A stretch of DNA of 64,000 nucleotides, taken from the NCBI RefSeq assembly GCF_040717535.1, contig NZ_JBFEFI010000007.1:248001-312000 (forward strand), given 5' to 3'. The position numbers and the translations under genes are program-made. Under the pieces are notes generated by a model. The model did not search any database. It saw nothing but the letters and a program-made list of their open reading frames with translations, and was not told where the DNA came from. The DNA is from Thalassoglobus sp. JC818 (GTDB lineage: Bacteria > Planctomycetota > Planctomycetia > Planctomycetales > Planctomycetaceae). Shown here piece by piece: positions 63,439 through 64,000 of the stretch (positions are counted from its first letter, which is position 1; each line of letters begins with the position of its first letter).

Positions 63439-64000
63439 ATGCAAGTTTTCATGCACATCCGAAGTCTTACTCTCTCTTCGTTCTCTGGAGTCATCACAGC
63501 TTGTCTTAGCGTGTTCCTCATGGCAGGAACGACCATGGCAGCTGCGACGAACTTACTGATCATCACCGTCGACGACATGAGTTGCGACTCGATGGGCGTT
63601 TACGACTGCCCGGTGCCCGACACCACTCCGCGTATGGATCAACTCGCGGCTGAGTCGCTGAGGTTTAACCATGCTCACGTTGTTGTCGGAAACTGCATGC
63701 CTTCGCGAAACGTGATGTGGTCCGGTCGATATCCGCACTCGAACGGTGTCGAAGGGTTTTATCAGGTTCCTGATGCGACACATCCACATCTTGTCGATCT
63801 GATGAAGCAGGCGGGCTATTTCACTGCGATCCGAGGAAAAGTTTCACATTCGACTCCGTATCATCCGTACCACTGGGACCAAATTCTCGATGCCGACTCG
63901 AACGGGAAGCAGTTTGCACTCAAAGATGCGAAATCCTACGGGAAGTCCGCTGCGATGGGGATTGCGGCCGCTCAGGAGGCAGGGCAGCCATTCTGTGTGA
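63439..64000 (+). CDS. Exported sulfatase, 3' end beyond the window
   Basis: The frame runs open from ATG 63439 to the window edge (187 residues seen). A signal peptide is cleaved near Thr-Met-Ala-Ala. The mature start Asn-Leu-Leu-Ile-Ile-Thr-Val-Asp-Asp-Met has the metal-binding Asp pair. Cys86-Met-Pro-Ser-Arg is the C-x-P-S-R formylglycine site, showing a Cys-type sulfatase of the heparan-N-sulfatase-like branch. It would need a formylglycine-generating enzyme, not seen here. AAGG lies about 7 bases before the ATG. Confidence 0.92.
   Translation, partial: MQVFMHIRSLTLSSFSGVITACLSVFLMAGTTMAAATNLLIITVDDMSCDSMGVYDCPVPDTTPRMDQLAAESLRFNHAHVVVGNCMPSRNVMWSGRYPHSNGVEGFYQVPDATHPHLVDLMKQAGYFTAIRGKVSHSTPYHPYHWDQILDADSNGKQFALKDAKSYGKSAAMGIAAAQEAGQPFCV

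Overview
The window looks like a stretch of chromosome from a planctomycete, probably order Planctomycetales. No rRNA is present, so this rests on protein families typical of that phylum. They include TIGR03067-like and DUF1570-like secreted proteins, a TIGR02604/TIGR02603-type protein with a CxxCH haem motif, two PQQ-propeller proteins, FG-GAP plus TPR membrane proteins, a Tat-exported Gfo/Idh/MocA oxidoreductase, a XylR-type LacI/AraC hybrid regulator and a sulfatase. Base composition appears moderate, genes are on both strands, and many starts are GTG or TTG. I see no insertion sequence, CRISPR array or phage module.

Layout. 1-8.6 kb: end of an HdeD-like membrane protein, a secreted TIGR03067-like protein, a nitrilase-family amidase, a small SCP/CAP protein, a THUMP-like methyltransferase, a PlsC-like acyltransferase and a stand-alone pyruvate dehydrogenase E2. 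8.9-12 kb: tatC with a large periplasmic insertion, a rhodanese, tRNA-Leu(UAA), then an isolated metzincin-like protein. 12-17 kb (minus strand): a tightly packed cluster of CobW GTPase, flavoprotein with a cysteine-rich tail, tiny membrane protein, unknown protein and a divergent prepilin-peptidase-like membrane protein, preceded by a perfect 17-bp inverted repeat. 17-30 kb: lipid kinase, AI-2E family permease, DUF533, SHOCT/DUF4870, XylR-type regulator, hemL, LURP-one-like protein, RluA, RmlA and a PQQ protein. 30-37.5 kb: sigma-54 activator, RlmI-like methyltransferase, glycosyltransferase, a TM-anchored DUF2135-like protein and a secreted C45 acyltransferase with an unusual N-terminal half.

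37.5-42.1 kb is the fatty-acid synthesis block: rpmF (bL32), plsX, fabD, acpP, fabF, with a likely TTGACA promoter ahead of rpmF and no fabG. 42.2-44.8 kb (minus): purine nucleoside phosphorylase, metallo-beta-lactamase and P-loop ATPase in one operon, with a 42-residue zinc-ribbon gene upstream of it. 45-51.6 kb: transmembrane Ser/Thr kinase, methyltransferase, TVP38/DedA-like protein overlapping an alcohol dehydrogenase, a secreted HEAT-like protein and a divergent DUF1570 protein. 51.6-64 kb: the large TIGR02604-type protein, TPR and FG-GAP pair, Gfo/Idh, second PQQ protein, a UDP-glucuronate 4-epimerase with a nucleotide-sugar dehydrogenase, and the start of a sulfatase that runs off the window.

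The most unusual points are the dehydrogenase with Thr where its family has the catalytic Cys, the CobW/flavoprotein cluster with its palindrome, the cytoplasm-type metzincin beside the tRNA gene, the tatC insertion, the prepilin peptidase lacking GxGD, and the small zinc-ribbon gene. Identifications are from reading motifs; no database search was run.
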